NCBI RefSeq assembly: GCF_003111645.1 | Contig: NZ_CP022187.1 | Span: 3,038,001 to 3,102,000 of the forward strand | Direction of reading: 5' to 3' | Source: Parazoarcus communis | Lineage (GTDB): Bacteria; Pseudomonadota; Gammaproteobacteria; Burkholderiales; Rhodocyclaceae | DNA: 64,000 nt | Shown here: positions 1 to 9,372 of the stretch, piece after piece | How positions within the stretch are numbered: the stretch's first letter is position 1 | How the letters are laid out: the number at the start of each line of letters is the position of its first letter | Notes under the pieces: model-generated | What the model was told of the DNA's origin: nothing | Databases searched by the model: none | What the model saw: only the letters and a program-made list of their open reading frames with translations | Program-made: the position numbers and the translations under genes

Positions 1-798
1 GGATACATGGATGCCACGCTCAAGGTCGCCCGCCAGTTCCCGAAGGTGATGTTCCAGCACGCCACCGGCTACAAGACCGCCGCAAACCTGGGCACCTACG
101 ACGTCCGCACCTACGAGGGCGCGTATCTTGCCGGCGTCGTCGCCGGCAAGATGAGCAAGTCCGGCAAGCTCGGCGTGGTCGGCTCACACCCGATTCCGGA
201 AGTCATCCGCAACATCAACGCCTACACGCTGGGCGCACGCAGCGTGAACCCGGCCGCCACCACCCGCGTCATCTGGGTCAATTCCTGGTTCGATCCCGGC
301 AAGGAGCGCCAGGCTGCACTGACCCTGCTCGCGCAAGGTGCCGACGTGCTGATGCAGAACACCGACTCGCCCGCCGTGCTGCAGGCCGCGCAGGAGAAGG
401 GCGCCTATGCCTTCGGCTGGGATTCCGACATGCACGCCTACGGCCCGAAAGCGCAGCTGGCCGCCAGCGAGATCAACTGGGGCGTGTGGTACACCAAGGT
501 GGTCGGTGAAATGCTGGAAGGCAGCTTCAAGCCGCAGCAACAGGTCTGGTACGGACTCAAGGAGGGTGCAATCGACCTCGGCCGTCTTGGCGACATGCTG
601 CCGGCCGACGTGAAGCAACTTGTGGCCGAACGCCGTCAGGGCATCATCGACGGCAGCCGCCCGGTGTTCATGGGACCGCTGCGTGACCAGGCCGGCAAGG
701 AAGTCGTCGCAGCCGGAAAGGACATGAACGACAAGGACAAGCTGGCGATGAGTTACTACCTGGAAGGCGTCGAGGGCACGGTCCCCGGCGGCAAGTAA
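1..798 (+). CDS. BMP family ABC transporter substrate-binding protein (C-terminal part)
   Basis: The open frame runs in from the left edge without a start, so the signal peptide and first lobe are missing; about 265 residues remain. The protein matches the Bmp/PnrA-like periplasmic binding family (PF02608). Visible family features are the run ending in TYEGAYLAGVVAG, the FDPGKERQAALTLLAQGAD segment and the FGWDSDM strand that lines the ligand site. Such proteins capture nucleosides or related small ligands for an ABC importer. The ligand cannot be told from this fragment. No ABC partner follows it, so the permease and ATPase genes, if linked, lie upstream of the window. A perfect hairpin follows the stop. 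Confidence 0.88.
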   Translation, partial: GYMDATLKVARQFPKVMFQHATGYKTAANLGTYDVRTYEGAYLAGVVAGKMSKSGKLGVVGSHPIPEVIRNINAYTLGARSVNPAATTRVIWVNSWFDPGKERQAALTLLAQGADVLMQNTDSPAVLQAAQEKGAYAFGWDSDMHAYGPKAQLAASEINWGVWYTKVVGEMLEGSFKPQQQVWYGLKEGAIDLGRLGDMLPADVKQLVAERRQGIIDGSRPVFMGPLRDQAGKEVVAAGKDMNDKDKLAMSYYLEGVEGTVPGGK

Positions 799-810
799 GC
801 GTTCGATCCG

Positions 811-834
811 GCACCGCGCAAGCTTGCGCGGTGC
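811..834. terminator. Perfect palindrome between convergent genes, probable bidirectional terminator
   Basis: A 24-bp perfect inverted repeat (12-bp arms, starting GCACCGCGCA) sits 12 bp after the BMP-family stop and 26 bp before the end of the opposing hydrolase gene. It lacks a clear T-tract on either strand, so it may terminate weakly or mainly stabilise 3' ends. Confidence 0.55.
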
Positions 835-860
835 ATCACATCAGGGCCGTGGCACCCGGC

Positions 861-1943
861 TCACTCCCCGATCCACCGGCGTCCGCCGGTGACGCGTTCG
901 AAGATCCGCCAGCCCTCGGACGCGCCACCGCACAGACCGTAGCGGAAGGGCACGCCATCGCGCCCCGGCGTCTCGAAACGCAGATCGACAAAGTTCACGC
1001 AAACACCGCCGCCAGCGGCTGGCTCGACCTGATCGAGCATCGGAAACATCGCAAACCAGCGATAGAAGGCGAACTTGTCCTCGTCCCATACCTGGCGCGC
1101 AATGGCGCTGGCGTCCCCGTTGCCAAACACCGGACGCACCGTCCACTGTGCCATCGACAGCGGCGCATAGGCCGCCGACAGACGGCGAATGAAGTTGTCG
1201 CTCTCGGTCACCTCAAGCGGCTCGCTGCGCCGGGTATTGATGTGGGCGTAATGGTAGCGCTCGCCATCGAACACAACAGCCGTCCAGTTGAACGGCGACG
1301 CCGGTCGGGGCACCGCATCCACGCTCACGATGTCGATATCGTTCGCCGTGGCGTGGGCGCGCGCAAACTCGATGGCGTCGTGACGCGCCGATGCACTCAG
1401 CCCCACCCAGCCCGCAAGCACCACGAGTGCCAGCCCGGCGGGGACACGGCTGCGACGCCAGAGCGCGCTTGCCAGCAAGCCGGCAAGGATGATGCCTGAA
1501 AAGCCGAGGTCGATGATGAAGGTCGTTCCCCAGCCAAAGCGCCGGTCCGAGAAGGGCGCCAGAATCATGGTGCCGAACTGGGTGATCAGGTCGCCGAGGA
1601 TGTGGATGAAGATGCCGGAGCAGGCGATCAGGTAGAAGGCGCGCCAGCTCGCTGCGGCCTCGCGCCCGCGTCGAAGGCGGAACAGGCCGGCCATCAGCGC
1701 TGCGACCAGCAGGGCCCACACCGGCATCAGCAGCAGGGAGTGGGTGACGCCGCGATGCCCGCGCAGGTAAGTCAGCTCGGAGACGAATCCGAGCACGAAA
1801 TCGAGATCGGGAAATGTCGCGGCAGCCGTGCCGACCGCAACGGCCTGCCATACCGGTGGCGGCAGCGCACCTGCCACACCTTTGCGCGGCGCAAGCAGAC
1901 GACCGGCGAGGGCACCGGAAAGGGCATGTGTCAGGGTATCCAT
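861..1943 (-). CDS. YdjM-family membrane-bound metal-dependent hydrolase
   Basis: This 360-residue protein opens with MDTLTHALSGALAGRLL and carries HRGVTHSLLLMPVW near residue 75. These are the two His-containing signatures of the YdjM/LexA-regulated inner-membrane hydrolase family (PF04307, formerly DUF457). Several hydrophobic segments follow within the first 190 residues (for example TTFIIDLGFSGIILAGLLA), then a soluble C-terminal half of about 170 residues. The family is predicted to use conserved His/Asp residues for a metal-dependent reaction at the inner membrane, but no substrate is known. It stands alone, convergent with the BMP gene and divergent from the small gene at 2059. The family call is good; the biochemical role is unassigned. 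Confidence 0.85.
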   Translation of the reverse strand: MDTLTHALSGALAGRLLAPRKGVAGALPPPVWQAVAVGTAAATFPDLDFVLGFVSELTYLRGHRGVTHSLLLMPVWALLVAALMAGLFRLRRGREAAASWRAFYLIACSGIFIHILGDLITQFGTMILAPFSDRRFGWGTTFIIDLGFSGIILAGLLASALWRRSRVPAGLALVVLAGWVGLSASARHDAIEFARAHATANDIDIVSVDAVPRPASPFNWTAVVFDGERYHYAHINTRRSEPLEVTESDNFIRRLSAAYAPLSMAQWTVRPVFGNGDASAIARQVWDEDKFAFYRWFAMFPMLDQVEPAAGGGVCVNFVDLRFETPGRDGVPFRYGLCGGASEGWRIFERVTGGRRWIGE

Positions 1944-2058
1944 GGCCGATTGGAATGGGCTCGACGAGAATCGTTCCCGTTACCGACGTGTACCTGCAAT
2001 GGAACGACACACAAGGTCGTTAATCAAAGCCCACTCAAACTCGCATGGAGCGCATGAC

Positions 2059-2328
2059 ATGAACGAGACCGGCACTTCGGCGTGGAAGGTCGCCTTCTTC
2101 GAGTCGCTGCAGGCATGGTACGGAGGAGGTCAGGCGGTTCAATCGCTCGACTTTGCGTCGGAGGGTGAGGCGGTGATCTGGGCACGCACTCAGGAGATGG
2201 GGCGCTTTAGGCTGGCGGCGATCACGCAGGGCAATCTGCTGCGTGCGCTCTATCTTGAGCCTCCACCCGACCCGCTCTTGATGCGTCAGGAGCGGGTCGA
2301 GATTCCGGCGGTCGCGCCCGCACACTAG
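2059..2328 (+). CDS. Small hypothetical protein (89 aa)
   Basis: I chose the internal ATG at 2059 because GGAG lies about 9 bases upstream, whereas the longer frame has no comparable site. The 89-residue product begins MNETGTSAWKVAFFESLQAW and is soluble and acidic in its first half, with a proline-rich tail (LEPPPDPLL). I do not recognise a family. It is divergent from the YdjM-like hydrolase and isolated from the next gene. Coding character is reasonable, but short length leaves some doubt. Confidence 0.5.
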   Translation: MNETGTSAWKVAFFESLQAWYGGGQAVQSLDFASEGEAVIWARTQEMGRFRLAAITQGNLLRALYLEPPPDPLLMRQERVEIPAVAPAH

Positions 2329-2361
2329 CGGTTCGAGCGGCTCCGGACGGCGGGCGCCGGG

Positions 2362-2448
2362 TCAGGCAGCAGTTTGCACGTCACGCGGCGGAACGCCGAG
2401 GTAGCGGGCGGAAGTTCGAATGAAATGTGTCAGGGTGTCTGTGCTCAT
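2362..2448 (-). CDS. Possible 28-aa small protein
   Basis: This is a very short frame reading MSTDTLTHFIRTSARYLGVP in its first 20 residues. Its ATG is preceded at good spacing by AGAGGTG, a strong ribosome-binding site, which is the main reason to list it. It lies alone in the gap between the 89-aa gene and sbcC. No family is recognised; it could be a genuine small protein, a leader peptide or chance. Confidence 0.33.
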   Translation of the reverse strand: MSTDTLTHFIRTSARYLGVPPRDVQTAA

Positions 2449-2561
2449 GGCATCACCTCTCGTTATGGTTGTCTAAGAACCGGTTCAGAGGGCTTTCACA
2501 GTGAGCGGGTTCCGCAAGCGATTGCAACAACGTATTGCACCGGCATCTTGCGGGAGCCAGC

Positions 2562-5500
2562 TCACGCCCGGATGCGCACCCTGCTTCCCCTCACCCCCTG
2601 CACCACGTCGATGGCGACATCGATCTGCTGCTTCATCTCGTCGACGTGCGAGATCACCCCCACCATGCGGCCGCGCTGCTGCAGGTCGATCAGGGCCTTC
2701 ATCGCCATGTCGAGCGACTCCGGATCGAGGCTGCCGAAGCCCTCATCGATGAACAGGGTATCGAGCTGCACGCCGCCAGCGTAGGCCTGCACCACGTCGG
2801 ACAGGCCGAGCGCCAGCGCCAGCGAGGCCATGAAGCCTTCGCCGCCCGACAGCGTGCTCACCGGCCGCGCACGGCCGGTGTAATCGTCCATCACCTCGAG
2901 GTCGAGGCCGGCCGCACGCCGCGCATCCGCCACTTCGTCGCGCCGCTGCAGCAGGTAGCGCCCACGGCTCATCGCCCGCAAGCGCAGAGAGGCCGCACGC
3001 AGCACGTCGTCGAGCAGCGCCGCCAGCACGTAACGCTGGAAGGTGAGATTGCGACCGTTCTCGCCATTGGCAATCGCGGCAAGATGACCGGCGACACGGT
3101 ATTCCGCTTCGATGCTGCCAGTTTCGCGGGCGATTTCCGCCAGCTTATTCAGGCTGAGCATGATCCTGTCGCGCTCGACCTTGCGCTGGCCGAGCTCGCC
3201 CAGCACGACCTCAAGCCGCTCACGCTGCGCACTTGCCATCGCCTCAAGCGCTACGAGGTCCGGCCGTTGCTGCCCCTCAATCGCAGCCTCCGCGAGCTTG
3301 CGCCGCTCGCGTGCCGCGGCATGGTTGTCGTCGAAGCGGCTCAGCTCGGCCGCAAGCATGTCGATCGCGGCCGGTTCGAGCAACGCATCGCGATAGGTGG
3401 GCTCGTCGGCAAATCCCGTGGCCGCAAGCGCCGCGACGAACGCCTCCGCTGCGTCTGCCTCGCGTCGGGTGGCTGAAGCAAGCGCCTTCTGCAGTTCGTC
3501 CTGACGGGCACGCAGGGCCGCGTCCTCGCTGACGGCCTTGCTGTGCGCGGACTGCGCCTGGCTCAGCGCACGCTCGAGCGTCTGGCGCCGGGCGCGGGCC
3601 TGCTCCAGCGCGGCGCCGAGCGCGGCCGGCGCCCGCAAGGGCTCGGGAACCGCTGCGCGACGTTCATCGACGACCTGCTTTGCCCCCTGTTCCTCGCTTG
3701 TAGCCTTGCTGACCGCCGCACGCGCCTCGTCCAGCATTGCTGCAGCTTTCAGCTGCGCGGTCTCGAGCGTGGCGAGTTGCGAGCGTGCGGCGGCGAGCTC
3801 GGTCTGTGCGGCAGTCGCCGCCTGCAGCTGCTCGCGCAGCATGGCGACCGAATCCGGCACCGCCCCGTCCTCTCCTGCGCTCGCGCTCAACGCCGATTGC
3901 AACGCATCGACCTCGGCCTGCGCGATTGCAGTTTGCCGCGATGCCGTGTCGAAGGCGGTGCGCGCGCCGTCGTGGGCCTTTTCGGCACGACTGACGGCTT
4001 CACGTGCAGCTTTCAGCGCGGCTTCGGTCGGCAGCTCGCCGTCGTAACGGGCTGGCGCGGGATGCTCGGCGCTGCCGCAGACGGGACAAGGGGCACCGTC
4101 ATGCAGGTGGTGTGCGAGGATCGCGCCCTGGGCTTGGCGCCAGGTGGCATCCAGCGCCTCGAACGCCTGCCGTGCGATGTCGCGGGCAGCCGTTGCCTGA
4201 TCAAGCACACGCTGCTGTGTGGCTTCAGCGCTGTGAAAGCCGTCGCGCTTGCGCTGCTGCTGCGCCAGGTTTTGCCTCGCACGCTCGTGCTGCTCCGCCT
4301 GCTTGAGTCGCAGGCCCAGTGCCTCGATGCCCGCCGCCTGTGGCTGCAGCGCCTCTATCCGCTGGACCAGTTCAAGCCGGCGGGTGCCGAGTGCTTCCGC
4401 GTCCTTCATCGCCGCAGCCAGCGCCGCATCCGCCCCAGCCCTGAGCTTTTGCAGGGACTGCAGCCCGACCTCGGCCCGCGCCAGTTGCTCCACCTTCTCC
4501 GCCAGGCCCTCCAGCCGCAACACTTCGCGCTGGGCGGCCTCACGTGCCAGAACCTGATCCTCCGCATTCTCATGCGCGAGCGCCTGCATCGCCGCGCTCA
4601 GCACATCGGCAAGCCTGCCCGCCTGCTGCGACAGCATCGTCACTGCTTCACGAGCGCTTTTCGCCTGCTGACGCGCGTCGCTCAGAGAACGGTCGGCCGG
4701 CAGCACCTGCACCGCCTTGCGTGCAATGCCAAGACGGCTGCGCTGACGCTCCGCTTCTGGCTGACGCGCTTCGAGCGACTGCATGGCTGCGACCGCCGCT
4801 TCACGCTCGACAAAACGGGCGTCAAGCGCGCGTGCGGCCTGCAAGGCACTGCGAGCCTGAAGATCGGCCTCACGTGCGTGCTTCTCGTCTTCGGCCAGTG
4901 CACGCAAGGCCTCGTCCAGCACCAGGCGCTGAGCGGCAAGGGCTTCTGCTGAATCCACCCCGGCCTGCTCGAGCAGAATCTGGCGCTGCATGCGGGCGTG
5001 CTCGGCACGTTTGCTCAACGCGGCGGCCTCGGCCTTGAGCGCATCCTGAACCCGCTTGTAGGCGATGGTGCCAAACAGGGTTACGAGGATCTTTTCGCGC
5101 TCGCCGGAGCCGGCCGCCAGCAGTTTGCGGAACTGGCCCTGAGGCAAAAGAACGACTTGACGGAACTGTTCGGCTTCGAAGCCGAGCAGCCTGGTCACCT
5201 CTTGCGTGACCTCGGTGCTCTTGCTCGACAGCGGCACCCAGCCGTCGCCGTCCGCTGCCGCATCGAAGCGGAACAGCGCGGCCTTGGCCGGCACCTTCAC
5301 CATGCTGTCGCCGCTGCGGGTCGCGCGCTGCGCAGGGCGTTCCTGCTCGGGCGTGCGCTGCACCCGGTAGCGCTCACTGCCGAGCGCGAACTCGAATTCG
5401 ACTTCGGTCAGCATCGCCGGGTCGGCATGATGGCTGCGCATCTCGCGCGCACTGCGCTCGCCACCCGAGGTGTCGCCATAGAGCGCACAGGTGATGCCGT

Positions 5501-5636
5501 CGAGTATCGAGGTCTTGCCCGCGCCGGTGGGGCCGGAGATCAGGAACAGGGAACCCGCCGGCAACAGCGTGAAATCGATCTCCTCGCGGCCGGCGAACGG
5601 TCCGAAGGCCTGCAGGATGAGTCTGAGCGGCTTCAT
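2562..5636 (-). CDS. sbcC: Exonuclease subunit SbcC
   Basis: SbcC is the SMC-like ATPase of the SbcCD nuclease, which processes hairpins and DNA ends in the cytoplasm. The 1024-residue protein (E. coli about 1048) shows the N-terminal Walker A loop GPTGAGKTSILDG near residues 35-47. Long Ala/Glu/Arg-rich coiled coils flank a central zinc hook CPVCG near residue 515. The C-terminal half-ATPase has the ABC signature LSGGEGFMASLALALGLSD and Walker B LFIDEGFGSLDPESLD. Its ATG overlaps the sbcD stop by four bases, so the pair is translationally coupled. All key motifs are present. Confidence 0.96.
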   Translation of the reverse strand: MKPLRLILQAFGPFAGREEIDFTLLPAGSLFLISGPTGAGKTSILDGITCALYGDTSGGERSAREMRSHHADPAMLTEVEFEFALGSERYRVQRTPEQERPAQRATRSGDSMVKVPAKAALFRFDAAADGDGWVPLSSKSTEVTQEVTRLLGFEAEQFRQVVLLPQGQFRKLLAAGSGEREKILVTLFGTIAYKRVQDALKAEAAALSKRAEHARMQRQILLEQAGVDSAEALAAQRLVLDEALRALAEDEKHAREADLQARSALQAARALDARFVEREAAVAAMQSLEARQPEAERQRSRLGIARKAVQVLPADRSLSDARQQAKSAREAVTMLSQQAGRLADVLSAAMQALAHENAEDQVLAREAAQREVLRLEGLAEKVEQLARAEVGLQSLQKLRAGADAALAAAMKDAEALGTRRLELVQRIEALQPQAAGIEALGLRLKQAEQHERARQNLAQQQRKRDGFHSAEATQQRVLDQATAARDIARQAFEALDATWRQAQGAILAHHLHDGAPCPVCGSAEHPAPARYDGELPTEAALKAAREAVSRAEKAHDGARTAFDTASRQTAIAQAEVDALQSALSASAGEDGAVPDSVAMLREQLQAATAAQTELAAARSQLATLETAQLKAAAMLDEARAAVSKATSEEQGAKQVVDERRAAVPEPLRAPAALGAALEQARARRQTLERALSQAQSAHSKAVSEDAALRARQDELQKALASATRREADAAEAFVAALAATGFADEPTYRDALLEPAAIDMLAAELSRFDDNHAAARERRKLAEAAIEGQQRPDLVALEAMASAQRERLEVVLGELGQRKVERDRIMLSLNKLAEIARETGSIEAEYRVAGHLAAIANGENGRNLTFQRYVLAALLDDVLRAASLRLRAMSRGRYLLQRRDEVADARRAAGLDLEVMDDYTGRARPVSTLSGGEGFMASLALALGLSDVVQAYAGGVQLDTLFIDEGFGSLDPESLDMAMKALIDLQQRGRMVGVISHVDEMKQQIDVAIDVVQGVRGSRVRIRA

Positions 5637-6778
5637 GCGTGGCGCCCTTCGTGTTCGAGTTCATCGACGATGCGGGCGAGCACTGCGGAACCGGCTTCAT
5701 CGAGCGTCTGGCCCGTCATCTCGGTGTAGAAACCGGCGAACAGCGTGTCGATCCTGACGCGCCGGTGATCCTCCGCCGCCCGTCCTTCGCCTTCGCCGTG
5801 CAGCGCCGGGCGCTCGATGGCGAGCGCATTGGGATAGGCCGAGCGCAGCTTGCCCATCGCATCGAGCAGGGCGCCGCTGTCGCTGAGGCGGGCGAGCACG
5901 TAGTCGGCGCGGCCGGGATCGTCGGCGGCCGCGGCAACGATGTCTTCGAGCGTGCCTTCGACAATGCGCAGATCGCGCCTCGGCTTGAGTGCGATCTGCT
6001 CCACACGGCACTGCCCGGCGCCGTCGAGCTCGACCAGATTGACCGACTTTAGATGACCGGCTTCGGCGAAGGAGTACTTGAGCAGCGAACCGGAATACTG
6101 CACGAGATCGCTGCCGGCACGCTGCGGCCGGTGCAGATGCCCGAGCGCGACATAGTCGAAGCCGTCAAACACGCTGGCATCGACGGCGCCGGTGCCACCC
6201 ACCGTCAGCGGCCGCTCCGACTCCGATTCGCTGCCGCCTAGCACAAAGGCATGTGCCACCACGACCGCGCGCACGCCTTCAGGATGACTTGCCCGAATCG
6301 CGCCCAACTGCGCCGCGAGCGCGGCGTGATGATCATGGATCGTGTCGTCGCCCAGCGCGGTACGCACCAGCGCAGGTTCGGCATAGGGCAGGGGATAGAC
6401 CGCGACCTCGCCATCCGCATCGCGCAGCATCAGCGGCTGCACCTGTGCGCTCACCGGCCCGCATACCGTCAGTCCGGCCCGGGTCAGCAGGCTGGAGCCG
6501 AAGGCCAGTCGGTCGGGGCCATCGTGGTTGCCCGCGATCACGACCACCGCAATGCCGAGGCCGGACACCAGTTCGGTGAGCACCTCGTCGAGCAGGCGTA
6601 CCGCATCGGCAGGCGGCACCGAGCGATCGTAGATGTCGCCCGCGATCAGGATGGCATCGGGACGCAGCTCGGCGGCGATGCGCACAAATTCGCGCAACAC
6701 ATGGGCCTGGTCTTCCAGCAGCGAGACGCCGTGATAGACGCGACCGAGATGCCAGTCGGCGGTATGAAGAAAGCGCAT
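5633..6778 (-). CDS. sbcD: Exonuclease subunit SbcD
   Basis: SbcD is the Mre11-like metallophosphoesterase of the SbcCD complex. I start it at 6778, where the protein begins MRFLHTADWHLGR as in the family; the frame stays open 14 codons further upstream without family similarity. The 381-residue product has the phosphoesterase motifs in order: DWHLGR, GDIYDRSVPP, AGNHDGPDRL, a VVAHAF motif and GHLHRPQR, which bind two metal ions. It is first in a two-gene operon, overlapping sbcC by ATGA at 5633-5636. Confidence 0.95.
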   Translation of the reverse strand: MRFLHTADWHLGRVYHGVSLLEDQAHVLREFVRIAAELRPDAILIAGDIYDRSVPPADAVRLLDEVLTELVSGLGIAVVVIAGNHDGPDRLAFGSSLLTRAGLTVCGPVSAQVQPLMLRDADGEVAVYPLPYAEPALVRTALGDDTIHDHHAALAAQLGAIRASHPEGVRAVVVAHAFVLGGSESESERPLTVGGTGAVDASVFDGFDYVALGHLHRPQRAGSDLVQYSGSLLKYSFAEAGHLKSVNLVELDGAGQCRVEQIALKPRRDLRIVEGTLEDIVAAAADDPGRADYVLARLSDSGALLDAMGKLRSAYPNALAIERPALHGEGEGRAAEDHRRVRIDTLFAGFYTEMTGQTLDEAGSAVLARIVDELEHEGRHA

Positions 6779-6886
6779 GGCGATGACAGACAGGATGGCC
6801 GGGGCCGCAGTTTCGCACACCTGGCAATGCAGGTGAGATGCGCAAACGCACGCCCGACGCCATTCAGCGCGCCAAACCGCGCCGCC

Positions 6887-7288
6887 TTACAGTTGCTGCA
6901 GGCGGAAGTTGCGCGGTGCCATCTTCTCGGCAGCGATCGCCAGCGCATCCATCGAGCCGCCGTTTGCCAGCCAGGCCTTGACCCAGTGCGGCTGCCGTCC
7001 CCGGCCCGACCAGGCGAGTTCGCGATTGCTGGGGTGACGGTACTTCGCCGCCACCTGCACACGCGCGGAAGCCCGTTGCGCGATGCTCGACGGTGCTTCG
7101 ACGATTTTCTCGGCGGCCTTGTCGCTGCACACCTCTTCCAGCGTCAACCCGTGATCGCGGGCCAGCGATGACAGCCGGCGGCGCAGCACCGCCTTGCTGT
7201 TGAGCTGTTGGCGGCGAATTTCATTTTCAATGCGGTTGCCGAGCACACGAAGCTGCGGCAGCGAGTAATCCTTCAGGTCGATGACCAT
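6887..7288 (-). CDS. H-NS family nucleoid-associated protein
   Basis: This 133-residue protein has an N-terminal helical oligomerisation region (YSLPQLRVLGNRIENEIRR) and a C-terminal DNA-binding module containing YRHPSNRELAWSGRGRQPHW. The WSGRGRxPxW core is the AT-hook-like loop of the H-NS/MvaT-type fold (PF00816). Such proteins bind AT-rich DNA and silence transcription. It lies just upstream of sbcD on the same strand, with about 108 bp between them, and probably forms its own unit. Betaproteobacteria commonly carry several such short paralogues, so no specific gene name is assigned. Confidence 0.9.
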   Translation of the reverse strand: MVIDLKDYSLPQLRVLGNRIENEIRRQQLNSKAVLRRRLSSLARDHGLTLEEVCSDKAAEKIVEAPSSIAQRASARVQVAAKYRHPSNRELAWSGRGRQPHWVKAWLANGGSMDALAIAAEKMAPRNFRLQQL

Positions 7289-7370
7289 GGCGAGAACGCT
7301 GTTTCCTCAAGGCGTTGGCGGGGTGCCAATGATGCCACGAAGCCTGTGCCGAAACATCTGATATCTATCA

Positions 7371-8330
7371 CTAAAGTCGAAGCATTGGAGCGCACCCGCG
7401 AAATCGATGATCGGCGGGTATTGCAGCCATGTCGCTGGCAATCGGCGGTAGTGCGGACCGCAGAAAGGCAATGATGGTCTTCATTTCCCCCGCCATATCC
7501 TCGAAGGACTCGTGATCCCCCGGCAGTGTGAGCAGCTCCACACGGTCGTGGGCGCGCGCGGCGTGCAGGCGGGTGGCATCGGCCACCGGCACCACGTCAT
7601 CATGCTCGCCATGCACGAGCAGCACCGGGCAATGCAGGCGTGCGATGCTGGCCACTGGCGCGATATCGTCGAAGCGAAAACCAATGGTCGCCTGCACGTA
7701 GCCGAGGATGTAGGCCGCCAGCCAGCGCGGAATGCGTTTGTTCGCGAGCCAGCTGCGCATCATGTCCGCAGGATGGGCAAAGGCCGACACGCTGACGACC
7801 GCCGCCACCTCGCCGCGCCGGGTCGCGGCCAGCAGCACCGCACCGGCGCCGACCGAATGGCCCAGCAGGGCGATGCGGCCGCCACTCAGATCGGCCCGTG
7901 CAGCCAGCCAGTCACAGGCGGCTTCGGCGTCTTCGGCAAAGCGCGGCAGCGAGGCAAAGCTGTCGCCGTCCGAGCGCCCATGGCAGCGCGCATCGATGAA
8001 CAATGCCGCAAACCCGGCTTCATGCAGCGGCTGCGCCAGCGGCAGCATCATCTGCGCATTGCCGCCCCAGCCATGCAGCACGATGACCGTCGCTGCAAGC
8101 TCGACACCCGCTTTGGGCGGAATCAGCCAGGCGTGCAGATGCTTGCCGTTTGCGGTCGGGATACGTTCGGTTGAGAACGTCAGGCCAAGCGAGTCCGGAC
8201 CTGCAGTCTCCGCAATCCGAGGTGCAGCCAGCCCGGCACGGATCGCGTAGCGGAGGCCTGCACGCAAGGCCAGCACGGCCGCGCCGCCAGCGAGCAGATA
8301 CAGTGCATGAAGGGGTTGAAAGGCGCTCAT
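7371..8330 (-). CDS. Alpha/beta hydrolase
   Basis: I start at the ATG at 8330 (MSAFQPLHALYLLAGGAAVL), giving 319 residues with an N-terminal hydrophobic segment that could anchor it in the membrane. The frame extends further upstream, but that part looks non-coding. The hydrolase fold is shown by VIVLHGWGGNAQMMLP (oxyanion strand), the nucleophile elbow LLGHSVGAGA, an acid in LLVHGEHDDVVP and the His in LPGDHESFED. That gives a complete Ser-Asp-His triad. Substrate is unknown; the family includes esterases and peptidases. It is divergent from the SDR gene. Confidence 0.85.
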   Translation of the reverse strand: MSAFQPLHALYLLAGGAAVLALRAGLRYAIRAGLAAPRIAETAGPDSLGLTFSTERIPTANGKHLHAWLIPPKAGVELAATVIVLHGWGGNAQMMLPLAQPLHEAGFAALFIDARCHGRSDGDSFASLPRFAEDAEAACDWLAARADLSGGRIALLGHSVGAGAVLLAATRRGEVAAVVSVSAFAHPADMMRSWLANKRIPRWLAAYILGYVQATIGFRFDDIAPVASIARLHCPVLLVHGEHDDVVPVADATRLHAARAHDRVELLTLPGDHESFEDMAGEMKTIIAFLRSALPPIASDMAAIPADHRFRGCAPMLRL

Positions 8331-8539
8331 GGGCAGACAAACGTCAAAGCGGAATTGTGCGCGTCGTGGTTTCGATCCGGCAAGCAGGCGCAAGGCCGTG
8401 AATCGCTGCCTGCCACCTCGCCACTGCGGTCTGGTGGCGCATTCCACGACGCGGCGAGCACCGTCGCCTTTCATTCATCGTCGACTTGATCCCGAGCGCC
8501 ATTGCTCCCCACAATCAGGTTTTGACGACAGGAACGAGC

Positions 8540-9271
8540 ATGCGCGCCATTGTTACCGGACACAGCCGCGGACTTGGAGCCGCTATTGCGGAGAGCCTGC
8601 TCAAACGCGGCATCCGGGTGCTCGGTCTTGCACGTCACGGCAACGCCGATCTTTCCGTGCGCTTTCCGGCCCTGCTGCAGGAAGAAGCGCTCGACCTGTC
8701 CGAGCTCCCGGCACTCGACGCCTGGCTTTCGGGCGGCCGCTTCAAACGCTTTCTGGCCGACGAAGGCTCGGCACTGCTCATCAACAACGCGGGGCTGCTG
8801 CAACCCGTCGGCCTGCTCGGAAACCAGTCCACTGCCCGCATATTGCAGACGGTGAGCCTGAACATTGCCGCACCGCTTGCGCTGGCGAATGCCTTTGCCG
8901 CGGGCGGGAGCCCCGAGCGCGCACGCCGCATCGTGCATATTTCGAGCGGTGCCGCGCGCAAGCCCTATGCCGGCTGGAGTGTGTATTGCGCAAGCAAGGC
9001 CGCACTCGACCACCATGCGCGTGCAGTCGCACTCGAAGCCCCACCCTGGCTGAAGATCAGCAGCATTGCACCCGGCGTGATCGACACCGACATGCAGGGC
9101 GAGATCCGCGCTTCGTCGGAGGCGGCCTTCCCCCAGCGTGCCCGCTTCGAGGCGCTCAAGCGCGAAGGCCAGCTCAACAGCGCGGAACGGTGCGCCTTGC
9201 AGCTGGTCAATCATGTGCTATCCGATGCCTTCGGGCACGAGGCGGTGTCGGACCTGAGAGAGCTGGACTAG
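8540..9271 (+). CDS. Short-chain dehydrogenase/reductase (SDR)
   Basis: Starting at the ATG at 8540, preceded by GGAACGAG, the product has 243 residues, normal for a classical SDR. The cofactor loop is VTGHSRGLGAAIAE near residues 5-18, NNAG lies near residue 83, and the catalytic Ser (HISSGAARKPYAG) is followed by YCASKAALDHH with the Tyr-x3-Lys pair. It ends 101 bp before ovoA on the same strand and may be co-transcribed. The substrate is unknown, and a link to ovothiol would be speculation. Confidence 0.87.
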   Translation: MRAIVTGHSRGLGAAIAESLLKRGIRVLGLARHGNADLSVRFPALLQEEALDLSELPALDAWLSGGRFKRFLADEGSALLINNAGLLQPVGLLGNQSTARILQTVSLNIAAPLALANAFAAGGSPERARRIVHISSGAARKPYAGWSVYCASKAALDHHARAVALEAPPWLKISSIAPGVIDTDMQGEIRASSEAAFPQRARFEALKREGQLNSAERCALQLVNHVLSDAFGHEAVSDLRELD

Positions 9272-9372
9272 GGTATGTGCAAGGTGCAGTGGCAACGCAT
9301 CGCCCCCCTGCCGACACACCCCGACCTCGCCTGCGCTTGATCGCGCAAATCCAATCGATCAAAGTCCGATCC

